DNA of 64,000 nucleotides from DASUCS01 sp041166745 (GCA_041166745.1 JBEEGH010000013.1:186001-250000), one strand, 5' to 3'. Counted from the stretch's first letter, positions 42,323-50,825 are shown. Translations and numbers: made by a program. Notes: generated by a model from the sequence alone, not told the origin.

Positions 42323-42856
42323 TCAGGACGTCGCGACGAGGCGGTCGCCCAAAACGACTTGGTCGATTGTCTCTCTCGCCTGCATCGCAAGCGGGGTGTC
42401 TCCCGCTTCGGGTGCGGCGATTGATGCGATGTCTTCCATTCGGAATGTCGTTCCCAGGCCACCCCAGTAGCCGTCGGTGATTTCCCGTACGAGACACTGC
42501 ACGCGAGCTTCATCGCGCGGCGTCGTCTCGGTTCCCTCTGCAGCCAACAGGATGTCAGTGACCTCCCGGACAAGCTGTCGGCGCGATTGCACCCCGAAGG
42601 GTCCTGGTCCGTGAAGCATCGTTCCTTCGGGCACGGTCACCATCGCGCGGTACACGGGCTTGGGGAACGGTCGGCCGCCGACATTGATCGCACCCTCGGG
42701 AAGCTCGTGCACGAACACCCAAGTGAGGGCCCGGGTGCGTTCGTTATCGGGAGCGCCTTCACAGCGCAGTAGTGCCGCCGTGAGAGCGTCGACGGCGTCA
42801 GCGCGAGCGGCGGGGCTGAGGCTTCCAGCGGGGTAGGTCAGGTCGATCATGGGCAT
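42323..42856 (-). CDS. Tautomerase superfamily-like protein
   Basis: A 177-residue protein. After removal of Met the N-terminus is Pro (MPMIDLTYPAGSLS), the catalytic residue of 4-oxalocrotonate tautomerase relatives. The second beta-alpha unit is ALTWVFVHELPEGAINVGG. A second half (GPFGVQSRRQLVREVTDILL and beyond) repeats the fold, as in the long tautomerases. It would interconvert enols and ketones or dehalogenate a small acid. A palindrome 44 bp upstream resembles the one before the TetR gene at 40319. Confidence 0.75.
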   Translation of the reverse strand: MPMIDLTYPAGSLSPAARADAVDALTAALLRCEGAPDNERTRALTWVFVHELPEGAINVGGRPFPKPVYRAMVTVPEGTMLHGPGPFGVQSRRQLVREVTDILLAAEGTETTPRDEARVQCLVREITDGYWGGLGTTFRMEDIASIAAPEAGDTPLAMQARETIDQVVLGDRLVATS

Positions 42857-42899
42857 TGGAGGTCTCCCTGGGTGAGCCGTGCGGGGTTAAGTAGCGGAG

Positions 42900-42913
42900 T
42901 TGTTCTGGAACAA
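42900..42913 (-). promoter_or_regulatory. Palindrome TTGTTC-TG-GAACAA before tautomerase gene
   Basis: A perfect 6-base inverted repeat upstream of the leftward tautomerase operon. Its core matches GTTCTAGAAC at 40294-40303 at 9 of 10 positions, so the TetR protein encoded at 40319 may bind both. Confidence 0.55.
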
Positions 42914-43023
42914 TACTGCTAATTCCTGCATCGTTGGTCTAAACGCGGCGAGACTCTGGTCACTACTTCTCGCCCGTTCGTTCGAGTGGACTTGCCGCCC
43001 ATCCGACCCGAGGTCAGACTCTC

Positions 43024-43056
43024 TGACCAGTGGTCACAAATAATGACTATAAGTCA
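43024..43056 (+). promoter_or_regulatory. Shared two-palindrome operator, locus C
   Basis: TGACCAGTGGTCA (43024-43036) and TGACTATAAGTCA (43044-43056) are 20 bp apart with an AT-rich spacer. It ends 33 bp before the DUF6941 gene start and so would control the four-gene operon that ends in a TetR gene. Confidence 0.75.
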
Positions 43057-43089
43057 TCTGACAGCTGTGGCCCACCCAGCAAGGCCGCC

Positions 43090-43506
43090 GTGCGGCTGTC
43101 CACCCTGTTCGTTGCCGATCACGCCGAAATGTCCGACGGCCGGCTCTACGTGTGTGGTGGCGGTTGGGACCTACTCCGCGTGGCTGAACTTCCGACGCTT
43201 CTGCCTCGACTGTGTTTGGTGATGGGACTGACATCCACTTGGCGGCGCGGCGTGGATGTCGAGGTTGAACTCCTTGATGGATCGGGCGGCTCCGTTCTGC
43301 CGGAGCCGATGACAGGCACCGTGGAACCGCTCGTGATGACACCCGTCGATGCGGCCGAAGAGACGACGGTTGTCACCGTCGTGACTCTCGAAGGCCTCCC
43401 GATCACGCGACGAGGCCAGATGTGGTGGGTAGTCAGTGTTCAGGGCGCAGAGATAGGTCGTTTGGGATTTCGGGTCTTCGCACCCGTCACGGCCGCGGCC
43501 GGCTAG
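43090..43506 (+). CDS. DUF6941-like protein
   Basis: A 138-residue protein with the family opening TLFVADHAEMSDGRLYVCGG, followed by beta-strand-rich sequence without a catalytic motif. The family is widespread in actinobacteria and uncharacterised. The GTG at 43090 starts just before the conserved part and directly follows operator C. It is the first gene of a rightward operon with PPOX, NTF2-like and TetR genes. Confidence 0.65.
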   Translation: MRLSTLFVADHAEMSDGRLYVCGGGWDLLRVAELPTLLPRLCLVMGLTSTWRRGVDVEVELLDGSGGSVLPEPMTGTVEPLVMTPVDAAEETTVVTVVTLEGLPITRRGQMWWVVSVQGAEIGRLGFRVFAPVTAAAG

Positions 43507-43532
43507 TCGCTCACCAGTCGAAGGAGAAAACG

Positions 43533-43976
43533 GTGCAGATGTCATCCGTGGAACGCGAGGAGTTCGTCCGGGACATGCGCGTCGCTGTGCTCGCGGTGGA
43601 GGACACCGGCGAGCGTGCGCCGTTGGTCACTCCGATCTGGTACCTGTATGACGGCGGCGTGTTCAGCATCGTCACGGAACGCTCACAACGCAAGACGCAG
43701 CTCATCGACGCGGCGCGTCGGTTCAGCTTGTGCATGCAGAGCGAGCAGCCGCCGTATCGCTATGTCACGGTCGAGGGCGAGATTGCCAGCATCGATCCGG
43801 CGAGAATGGACGAGCGACGCCGGCTTGCACATCGGTACCTCGGCGAGGAGCTCGGCGAGGCCTATCTCACCGCGACCCAGGCCAGCTACGAGGACCTCGT
43901 GACCGTGCGCATGCGTCCGATCCGCTGGTCGAGCGTCGACTACGGCAAGCAGTTCACGATCGAGTCCGGTCCATGA
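43533..43976 (+). CDS. PPOX-like split-barrel flavin or F420 protein
   Basis: A 147-residue protein: APLVTPIWYLYDGGVFSIVT, SQRKTQLIDAARRFSLCMQ and RYVTVEGEIASIDPARM are the FMN/F420 split-barrel pattern. AAGGAG lies six bases before the GTG start at 43533; an ATG at 43539 is the alternative. Its stop overlaps the next ATG (ATGA). The substrate is unknown. Confidence 0.85.
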   Translation: MQMSSVEREEFVRDMRVAVLAVEDTGERAPLVTPIWYLYDGGVFSIVTERSQRKTQLIDAARRFSLCMQSEQPPYRYVTVEGEIASIDPARMDERRRLAHRYLGEELGEAYLTATQASYEDLVTVRMRPIRWSSVDYGKQFTIESGP

Positions 43977-44380
43977 CACCACGAGGGTCCGCGGTCGCCA
44001 ATCGCCAGGCGGTCGAGAAGCTGTACACCGCCATCGAGCAGCAGGACGCAGCGGCGGCCGCAGCGTGCCTGGCCGAGGATGTCGTTGTGCATATCGGCGG
44101 TCACAGCACGCTCGCAGGTGACCACAAGGGGAGGGAGGCAGTGATCGCGCTCGGCATGACGGCCATAGCGAAGTCGGAAGGTACCTTCAACACGACTGTC
44201 ATCGACATGTTGTCGAACGACGGCTACGTCGTCGTTCATCAGCGCTGGACCGCGGAACGGGCCGGTCATTCGATCGACATGACGAACTTCATCGTCTACC
44301 GCATCGACTCGAGCGGCCGCATCGCAGAGCGATGGGAATACCTGGGCGACCTCGACGCCCACGACGCCTTCTGGGAGTGA
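43973..44380 (+). CDS. NTF2-like / SnoaL-like protein
   Basis: A 135-residue protein of the nuclear-transport-factor-2 fold: AVEKLYTAIEQQDAAAAAAC, LAEDVVVHIGGHSTLAGDHKG and YRIDSSGRIAERWEYLGD. Members include limonene-1,2-epoxide hydrolase, ketosteroid isomerase and SnoaL cyclases; the visible residues do not decide. Translational coupling to the PPOX gene suggests the two act on the same compound. Confidence 0.82.
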   Translation: MTPRGSAVANRQAVEKLYTAIEQQDAAAAAACLAEDVVVHIGGHSTLAGDHKGREAVIALGMTAIAKSEGTFNTTVIDMLSNDGYVVVHQRWTAERAGHSIDMTNFIVYRIDSSGRIAERWEYLGDLDAHDAFWE

Positions 44381-44456
44381 ATCGTTACGTCGCCGCGGAC
44401 AACGGCATCGCCGGACGCTCGGCGTACCCAGCGAGGGTGGCGAGCCCTTCTAGGGT

Positions 44457-44472
44457 GGTGACCGTGGTCACC
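44457..44472 (+). promoter_or_regulatory. Palindrome GGTGACC-GT-GGTCACC at a TetR start codon
   Basis: A perfect 7-base inverted repeat that covers the proposed GTG start of the TetR gene at 44458. Its core TGACC-GT-GGTCA is close to the boxes of the shared operator (for example TGACC-GAT-GGTCA at locus D), with a spacer one base shorter. It is a candidate autoregulatory site. Confidence 0.5.
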
Positions 44473-45054
44473 CAACGGGCCTCCCGACGGGAGCGCTTGC
44501 TGTCCGCTGCATCCGCCGTCTTCGTCGAACGGGGCGTGGCGGCCGCAACGGTCGACGAGATCACCCGTCGCGCGGGAGTCGCGAAGGGCAGCTTCTATCT
44601 CGAGTTCCAGTCCAAGGATCTCGTCGTTGCCGCCCTGCAGGAACGCTTCGTGGACGAATTGCTCGAGAAGGCTTCGACGATTCTCGGTCGCGAACACCCG
44701 GATCTGTGGTCGATGGCCTACGAGTTCGTCGACACGATGGTCGACTTCGATCTCGCCAATCGCAAGCTTCTTGGTGCGCTGCTGCGTCAGACGTCACCGT
44801 CGGATACCGAGGTGTTGTCGCGTGGAGACAACCGTTTGCAGGACATGATGGCCAACGGCATTCGCCTTGGAACGGCGTCGGGTGTTTTTCGAGTCGAGGA
44901 CCCCGAGACTGTCGCCGCGTTTCTTACTCATGGGCTGCACGGGGTGTTGCACAGCGCCATCGCTCAGGGGCAGAAGGTGGACCGAGTGCGAATCAAGGCT
45001 GCCATCCGGCAGATCGTCGGGAAGGTTCTGGCGCCGACCGATCCACCGGAGTGA
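44458..45054 (+). CDS. TetR family transcriptional regulator
   Basis: A 198-residue regulator: RRERLLSAASAVFVERGVAA, then VDEITRRAGVAKGSFYLEFQSK, and a ligand domain (VDTMVDFDLANRKLLGALLR). GTG at 44458 is used; starts at 44455 and 44377 are possible. It is the last gene of the operon behind operator C and immediately precedes operator D. The palindrome at its own start resembles those operators, so it is the best candidate regulator of the shared-operator regulon. That link is inference. Confidence 0.88.
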   Translation: MTVVTQRASRRERLLSAASAVFVERGVAAATVDEITRRAGVAKGSFYLEFQSKDLVVAALQERFVDELLEKASTILGREHPDLWSMAYEFVDTMVDFDLANRKLLGALLRQTSPSDTEVLSRGDNRLQDMMANGIRLGTASGVFRVEDPETVAAFLTHGLHGVLHSAIAQGQKVDRVRIKAAIRQIVGKVLAPTDPPE

Positions 45055-45151
45055 TGCGGAAACGGCTACGGCGTGAGACTCGGAAAGCGCCTCGTCTTTC
45101 ATGTGAAGCGGTGAAGCTTTTGCGGTCGATTGACGACTGCTGGCAGTATCA

Positions 45152-45184
45152 TGACCGATGGTCAAAAATAATGACTACCGGTCA
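45152..45184 (+). promoter_or_regulatory. Shared two-palindrome operator, locus D
   Basis: TGACCGATGGTCA (45152-45164) and TGACTACCGGTCA (45172-45184) are 20 bp apart. The second box is identical to that of locus B. It ends 23 bp before the flavin monooxygenase start. Confidence 0.78.
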
Positions 45185-45207
45185 CGCAGCAATTGTCGGC
45201 AGTTTCC

Positions 45208-46422
45208 GTGACGGACGGGCGAGCCTGGCACGAGCACCTTGAGCCTGGCGAACCTCTCTCGGATTCCGGCGGGAGCACGACGGAATACGACTGTGTGCTG
45301 ATTGGCGCAGGTCCGGCCGGGCTGGCGACGGCGGCGATGCTGCAACGCCGGGGCGTGCGAGCCGTCGTGCTCGAGCGCAGCGACGTGGTCGGCGGCAAAT
45401 TTCGAGGGACATACGACCGGTTCCGACTGAACACGTATGCCGGCTTCTCGCACGCTCCCGGCAGGCGATTCCGCAAAGGTGAAGGCGGACGGTGGCCCGC
45501 CCGGGACGAGGTCGTGCAGTTCTACGAGGACTACGCCCGCGAGCGACGCCTCGAGATTCGGCTACAAACCGAAGCTTGTCGCGTCGAGCAGGATAAAGGC
45601 AGCTGGGAAGTTCTTACGAACGCGGCCCCGATCTCCGCACGAGCGGTCGTGATCGCGACCGCGCGGGACGCAGTGCCGTTCATTCCTCCTTGGGCGGGAA
45701 CCGATTCATATGCCGGCCGGCTGCTGCACTCCAGCGAGTATCGCAACGCCCGACCGTTCACGCAGTCCGACGTACTCGTCGTCGGCGCGGGGAACTCGGC
45801 GATGGACATCGCCGTCGACTTGGCGGAAGGCGGCGCAGGCCGAGTCGCGTTGGCCGTAAGGACAGTTCCCAACTTGGTGGTGAAGGCTTTGCTCGGTGTG
45901 CCGTTCGACGTGTTCAGCGTCATAGGCGCACGCACACCGACCCGCGTGTTGGATGCGATGTCGAAGGCACAACGACGCCTCTTGCTCGGCGATCTCTCTC
46001 CATTCGGTCTCCCGACACCTACAGACGGTCCGGTCGAGAGGCTTCGGCGAACAGGGATGGTGCCGATGATCGACACGGGTGCGTTCGCGAAGGCGGTGAA
46101 GCGCGGTGCGATCAGCGTCGTCGCGGGAGTTGCGGATCTCGACGAGCAGGGGGCGGTGCTCGTCGACGGTACGAAACGGGCGGTCGATTGTGTGATCGCG
46201 GCGACCGGCTATCGCCCCGACTTGGCCAGTCTGGTTGGACATCTTGGAGTCCTCGATCAGGAGGGTTATCCCGTGATTGACGGTCCTCGGACGCTGGAGT
46301 CGCTGCCCGGGCTTCGCTTTGTTGGGTTCTCGGAACCGCCCACCGGCGCGCTCCGACAGATTCGGATCGATTCGAAGCGCGTCGCCCGTGGCCTCGCCCG
46401 TTCGCTGCGAGCACGCTCGTGA
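45208..46422 (+). CDS. Flavin-containing monooxygenase-like FAD/NAD(P)H protein
   Basis: A 404-residue oxidoreductase of the FMO/YUCCA-like class. FAD binding is seen in CVLIGAGPAGLATAAML, NADPH binding in VLVVGAGNSAMDIAVDLA, and the late FAD motif in CVIAATGYRPDLASLVG. RLNTYAGFSHAPG matches the YUCCA-like substrate loop. It oxygenates an N, S or carbonyl group of an unknown substrate. GTG at 45208 is preferred; a TTG at 45193 would lie nine bases from the operator. The stop overlaps the nitroreductase start (GTGA). Confidence 0.9.
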   Translation: MTDGRAWHEHLEPGEPLSDSGGSTTEYDCVLIGAGPAGLATAAMLQRRGVRAVVLERSDVVGGKFRGTYDRFRLNTYAGFSHAPGRRFRKGEGGRWPARDEVVQFYEDYARERRLEIRLQTEACRVEQDKGSWEVLTNAAPISARAVVIATARDAVPFIPPWAGTDSYAGRLLHSSEYRNARPFTQSDVLVVGAGNSAMDIAVDLAEGGAGRVALAVRTVPNLVVKALLGVPFDVFSVIGARTPTRVLDAMSKAQRRLLLGDLSPFGLPTPTDGPVERLRRTGMVPMIDTGAFAKAVKRGAISVVAGVADLDEQGAVLVDGTKRAVDCVIAATGYRPDLASLVGHLGVLDQEGYPVIDGPRTLESLPGLRFVGFSEPPTGALRQIRIDSKRVARGLARSLRARS

Positions 46423-47114
46423 CTCCGGAAGGCACCACTGCAGATGTTCCGGGACTGGCAGACGTGGAAGCGAGCTTTGGACGTCCCCTTGACGAAGTGA
46501 TGTCCACTCAGCGAGCGATTCGGCGCCTGTTGCCCGATGACGTGGACGACGAGATTGTCCTGCGGTGTATCGAACTCGGTTTGAAGGCACCGACGGGAGG
46601 CAACGGTCAAACGTGGGAGTTCGTTGTCGTGAAGGACCACGAAACCAAGGAGCGGCTCGCTCGGCGCTACCGGCAGGCGTGGAAGCTCTACCGCAGGTCC
46701 GCGAGCCGGGGACCCGATGAAGACGGCGCAATTCAGCGAATGCTGGCTGCGGTCGAGTGGCAGGTCGAGCACTTTGCCGAGATCCCGGTGCTGGTCGTGT
46801 GCTGCCTGCGGGGCGGGAGGCTGCCGTTCCTTCCTTCGATCCCGATGGCCGAAGCTTCCTACTACGGCTCCATCTTTCCCAGCGTTCAGAACATCCTGCT
46901 AGCGGCCCGCGCCGTTGGACTCGGCGCCTCGCTCATCACCCTGCCGCTGTGGTCGACGACGTCGGCCCGGCACACGCTGGGTTTGCCGATCCGCGTGCAT
47001 CCCGTGTGCATGATCCCGATGGGCTGGCCGCGCGGGCGGTACGGACCAACGACTCGCAAGCCCGTGCAGGAGGTCGTCCATCTGGATCGCTATGGCCACC
47101 GGCCTTGGGTGTAG
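46419..47114 (+). CDS. Nitroreductase family protein
   Basis: A 231-residue FMN-dependent nitroreductase-fold protein: STQRAIRRLLPDDVDDEI, APTGGNGQTWEFVVVKD (FMN-binding loop), FPSVQNILLAARAVGLGASL and PMGWPRGRYGP. It reduces nitro groups, quinones or activated double bonds with NAD(P)H. It is translationally coupled to the flavin monooxygenase and so belongs to the operator D operon. Confidence 0.9.
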   Translation: MTPEGTTADVPGLADVEASFGRPLDEVMSTQRAIRRLLPDDVDDEIVLRCIELGLKAPTGGNGQTWEFVVVKDHETKERLARRYRQAWKLYRRSASRGPDEDGAIQRMLAAVEWQVEHFAEIPVLVVCCLRGGRLPFLPSIPMAEASYYGSIFPSVQNILLAARAVGLGASLITLPLWSTTSARHTLGLPIRVHPVCMIPMGWPRGRYGPTTRKPVQEVVHLDRYGHRPWV

Positions 47115-47274
47115 TCAGCCACCGCTCGCGGTTCGCACGCGGCGCGGGCTGTCGGCGATCGCGTCGGGGCGGCCACACCGCGAAGTGTGTTGCGCACTTT
47201 GCAGGTCGTTTCGACACCCGATTATTGACTCGTGTGTTGTTGCGGTCGACGTCCGGCCGGGGGAGCGCGAAAGC

Positions 47275-49023
47275 ATGAACATTCTGGTCGTGGGAGCGCG
47301 CGGCACCCTAGGGCGAGCGGTGGTGTCGGAGCTCGTGGCCCGCGGCCATGTTGTGTTCGGACTGACCCGGCACGCCGACCATGCCAACGACCTTGAGGAG
47401 CGTGGAGCGAAAGCGTGCATTGGTGACGCGCTGAGCGCAACGTCGATGTGCTCGGCCTTCGGACAGGCCGAACCGGACTCGGTGATCGCGCTGCTCAGCG
47501 ATCGGCCACCGCGAAGTCCGACGCGGCTGCGTGAGTTCCGGTCCACCGTGCGCCTTTGGCGCGAGGCGATGCCGAATATCATCACCGCCGCAAGCGCGGT
47601 GGGTGCGCACCGGATTGTCGCGTCGTCCGTGATCTTTGCGTACGGGTACGGCGACCAGGGCCTCACGCCGATTGACGAGTCTGCGCCCGCTATCGGGGGC
47701 GCTGCCCTGCGTGGACAGAGCGAGGTGCTTGACGCGCTTCGTTCGATGGAACGACAGGTACTCGGCGCGGAGCGTTCGGGCGTCGAGGGCCTCGTGGCGC
47801 GTCTCGGCTTGCTGTACGGCCCCGACGTACCGTCAACGAGTTACGTCATCGATGCGCTGCGCCGACGAAGGCTCATGCTGCCCGGAGGTGCGCACGGACT
47901 TCTGTCATGGGTCGAAATCAGCGATGCGGCAAGGGGGATCGCCGACGTTCTAGAACGAGGCACGTCGAGCACGGTGTACAACGTCGTCGACGACACCCCC
48001 CAGCCCTTCGCGACCTATGCGGCGGCGCTTTCGACACTTCTGGACACACGCCCACCGCGGAAGCTTCCGCTCGTGCTCTCCCGAGTTGTCGCCCCGCACG
48101 CCGCGAGCTACCTCGCCGACACCCGTCTCGCAGTCTCGAACGAGCGCATCAAGAGCGAGCTCGGATGGAGACCGCGGTACGCCTCGCTGTCGACGGGCCT
48201 GCAACAACTTCGCGATTGCCCACTGTCGGACCGGCGATCACCCCGCGGCGAGGAGACTGGAATGCGCGTCGGCACGCTGTCATGGGCCGAGACCACGGGC
48301 GGAAAGCTGCGTCCCCGAGACCGCATACGACTTCTCGGGCAGGGGACGGTGTTTCAGGCGCGCGAGCTGCCGCGCCAGGCCTTCGGGCTGTTCGGCGCAC
48401 GCTTCGGACGACTCGCGGAAGTCGATGTCGACCAAATTCGTCTCCCGGATTCCACCGCGTGCCGCGACGCAGAGGAGATCTGCGGCTCGATACGTCCCGC
48501 GCTGTTCATCAGCCACTCCTACCGCACTTTCATGTGGGCGACGATCCTGGCCAAGCATCTGGGATTCGAGTACGACGAGGAGGTCCTCTTCGTCAGTTCC
48601 CTCCTGCACGACCTCGGGCTCTCCGAAAATGGCCAAGGGCCAGGAGCCCCCACATGCTTCACGCTCGTGGGCGCACGAGCGACGCGCGAGGTCTGTGCGG
48701 ACGCAGGCTGGGAGCGCCGGCGAGCGGACTTGGCTGCCGAAGCCATCACCCTGCATATGAACCTCCGCCAACGCCGATCGGACCCGGAGGCGTACCTCAT
48801 GGCCGCCGGGACCCAACTCGATGTCATAGGCGCCCAGTACTGGAAGGTCGCCCCCGAGACCGTCCGAGCCGTGGTGGCTCGTTACCCGCGCCATGAGGTG
48901 AAAGCGGGCATGGTCCGCGCCTTCGACCAGCAGGCTGCCCAGCGCAAAGGTTCTCGAGCGCAGTTCTACCACCGCTACTTGTCGTTGGGATTCCGTCTCC
49001 GGCACGCGCCATTCGACGAGTAA
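47275..49023 (+). CDS. SDR epimerase / HD-domain (cyanamide hydratase-like) fusion
   Basis: A 582-residue two-domain protein. Residues 1 to about 315 form an extended SDR/NAD-dependent epimerase: ILVVGARGTLGRAVV (nucleotide loop), IVASSVIFAYGYGD in the catalytic strand (Tyr), and PQPFATYAAALS. Residues from about 330 form an HD-domain metalloprotein with ISHSYRTFMWATILA, SSLLHDLGL (H445-D446), ITLHMNLRQ and GTQLDVIGAQY, which resembles fungal cyanamide hydratases. The join is continuous, without stop or frameshift. The ATG at 47275 follows GGGGGAGCG. The two activities may act in succession on one compound; this is inference. Confidence 0.82.
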   Translation: MNILVVGARGTLGRAVVSELVARGHVVFGLTRHADHANDLEERGAKACIGDALSATSMCSAFGQAEPDSVIALLSDRPPRSPTRLREFRSTVRLWREAMPNIITAASAVGAHRIVASSVIFAYGYGDQGLTPIDESAPAIGGAALRGQSEVLDALRSMERQVLGAERSGVEGLVARLGLLYGPDVPSTSYVIDALRRRRLMLPGGAHGLLSWVEISDAARGIADVLERGTSSTVYNVVDDTPQPFATYAAALSTLLDTRPPRKLPLVLSRVVAPHAASYLADTRLAVSNERIKSELGWRPRYASLSTGLQQLRDCPLSDRRSPRGEETGMRVGTLSWAETTGGKLRPRDRIRLLGQGTVFQARELPRQAFGLFGARFGRLAEVDVDQIRLPDSTACRDAEEICGSIRPALFISHSYRTFMWATILAKHLGFEYDEEVLFVSSLLHDLGLSENGQGPGAPTCFTLVGARATREVCADAGWERRRADLAAEAITLHMNLRQRRSDPEAYLMAAGTQLDVIGAQYWKVAPETVRAVVARYPRHEVKAGMVRAFDQQAAQRKGSRAQFYHRYLSLGFRLRHAPFDE

Positions 49024-49051
49024 CCGACCCAATCGGAAAGGAACCACCAAC

Positions 49052-49717
49052 ATGACCCTTGCCCCAGACGAGGCCCGTGGCGGCTTCGTTACGCAGCTCA
49101 AGGACTTCGCGGAGTTGGTGTCCAGCCTGTCGGCTGACGACCTGGAACGAACGACGAGCTTTCACGGGTGGTCGGTGCACGCTCTCGCGGGCCATGTCGT
49201 AGGTACGATGTCCGACGTTCTTGCGGGCCGTGTTCAAGCCCTCGACAGCTTCGACGTCGCACACCGCCAAGCCAGTGAACGCTCCGACTACACCACGGCG
49301 AAACTGGTCGAGGAACTGGCCGAAGCAAGCGCGTGCCTCACCGTCATGCTGCAGGCGATGTCGGTGGAAGATTGGGCCAGTCCCGCCCCCGGCGACTTCG
49401 AAGGCACCGTGACCGACGCGATCAGTGCTCTGACGTTTGACGTCGTCATTCACGCGAGCGACATCCGCGGCGCCCTCAGCCAGCCGCCGGACGCCTCTTC
49501 GCAATCGTTGCGCACGGCAGTCGCGCACGTGGCTCGAGAGCTCAGCGAGAGAAGGTGGGGGCCAGCGACGGTCGTCCTCGCGGGTTTCGACCCGTTCCTG
49601 ATCATCGGAGAAAGCGCCGAGCACCGAACTGTTGTGGCTGACGCCCTCGACTTCGTTCTGGCGGCGGGTGGTCTCCGCGATGAGCCGCACCTAGACCTCG
49701 TCGAGCCGGTCCGGTAG
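49052..49717 (+). CDS. Maleylpyruvate isomerase/DinB-like family protein
   Basis: A 221-residue mycothiol-isomerase-type protein: FVTQLKDFAELVSSL, SFHGWSVHALAGHVVGTMS (metal His), FDVVIHASDIRGAL (second His) and a C-terminal SCP2-like part. GGAAAGGAA precedes the ATG. It lies 28 bp after the SDR/HD gene on the same strand and is probably in the operator D transcript. Function is unknown beyond the superfamily. Confidence 0.82.
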   Translation: MTLAPDEARGGFVTQLKDFAELVSSLSADDLERTTSFHGWSVHALAGHVVGTMSDVLAGRVQALDSFDVAHRQASERSDYTTAKLVEELAEASACLTVMLQAMSVEDWASPAPGDFEGTVTDAISALTFDVVIHASDIRGALSQPPDASSQSLRTAVAHVARELSERRWGPATVVLAGFDPFLIIGESAEHRTVVADALDFVLAAGGLRDEPHLDLVEPVR

Positions 49718-49946
49718 TCGTTTGACGCTCTCGTTTACATGAAGGCCCGCGGTGCTCCGACTCGCGATCGCCATCGCGCGAGCCGTTGCTCGGCCCGCCC
49801 TGCGAGCGGCTCGGGTGTAATCCTGGGCAGCGTTTGTGTGCCGAAGGGCGACGTGACACACCGGTGTGATTCGCCCCGCGCGGCGTGGCTCGTACGCGCC
49901 AACGTTGGCGATCGGGTGAAGGTGTCCCCGTTCTGCTGATCGGTCG

Positions 49947-50825
49947 TCAATGCGTTGGTCGGAGGGAGCGGGCCGTCTCGATGAAGCGCTCGCCGAGCTG
50001 CGGGGTGTCAGCCAGGCCGAAGACGACACCTAGTGCTGCGGCCCACCCATGGCAGAACAGGTCCCAGCCGTCGTGGACATCGAGCTCGTACGCGTGAGCT
50101 TCGTGGTGAGCCCGGTCCAGGAAGGTCAGGTGACCCCGGTAGTTCAACTCCCAAACTGTCGCCCGTACGGGAAATTGCGCTTGGTTGGTGATTGGCGACC
50201 CTGGCCGGTCTTTCCCCAGCCCGGTCGCATTGACGATCAGCGACCCCGGTGGAGCGTCAGCGAGCAAGTTGTCCCATGGGCCGCCGCCGACGTGTGCTCG
50301 GACCGAGTGCCCGCCCAGTCGCGCGACGCGAGCAGCGGCCGACCGATGGCGATCTGCGCACACGATGCGGACGGATGTCCGGGTCGCTAAGAGGTGCTGA
50401 ACGAGAGCGACCGCTGTGCCGCCGGCGCCGAGGCAGACGACCTGGCCGGAGGTCTCGGGCCAGATCTGGTCAACGACTCGTCCGACCGAGACAGGATCGC
50501 GTGCCCATCCCTCGAGCGAGCCGTCATCACGACGCTTTACCGCATTGACCTCATTGCACGCGATCGCCAGAGGGTCGAGTCGGGAGAAGCGGCCGTGCGC
50601 TGACTCGAATAGCCGCAGCTTGTGCGTAGTGACAACTGCGCCGCGCACGGCTGGATCGCGACTGATTTCGTCGAGGAGGGTTGTGTAAGTGTCGTCGGGC
50701 GCGTCGATCGGGACGTCGACCCCTCGGAGCTGGACGTCTGTTCCGATCAGCGATCGCCAACGCACCATCGCCTGATGGGCGAGCGAGGAGCCCGTCGTCA
50801 CGCCGACGAAGACCACTTCGGTCAC
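49947..50825 (-). CDS. Shikimate dehydrogenase-like protein
   Basis: A 292-residue protein of the AroE/YdiB family. Substrate-side motif VRGAVVTTHKLRLF has the catalytic Lys (TTHK instead of VTxPxK), the nucleotide loop is CLGAGGTAVALVQHL, and NATGLGKDRPGSPI and VWELNYRG follow. The altered N-terminal motif and the missing usual NVT substrate loop suggest a paralogue acting on another hydroxy acid, not the housekeeping enzyme. The GTG start is at 50825. Confidence 0.78.
   Translation of the reverse strand: MTEVVFVGVTTGSSLAHQAMVRWRSLIGTDVQLRGVDVPIDAPDDTYTTLLDEISRDPAVRGAVVTTHKLRLFESAHGRFSRLDPLAIACNEVNAVKRRDDGSLEGWARDPVSVGRVVDQIWPETSGQVVCLGAGGTAVALVQHLLATRTSVRIVCADRHRSAAARVARLGGHSVRAHVGGGPWDNLLADAPPGSLIVNATGLGKDRPGSPITNQAQFPVRATVWELNYRGHLTFLDRAHHEAHAYELDVHDGWDLFCHGWAAALGVVFGLADTPQLGERFIETARSLRPTH

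Noticed and set aside
47946..47960. GTTCTAGAACGAG copy inside the SDR/HD gene, identical to the TetR operator core at 40294
   Set aside because: It is within coding sequence for an ordinary VLERG stretch, far from any start, so likely chance.
49718..49946. Possible small gene between the isomerase-like and shikimate dehydrogenase-like genes
   Set aside because: Open frames on both strands are low-complexity with no ribosome site or recognisable motif.
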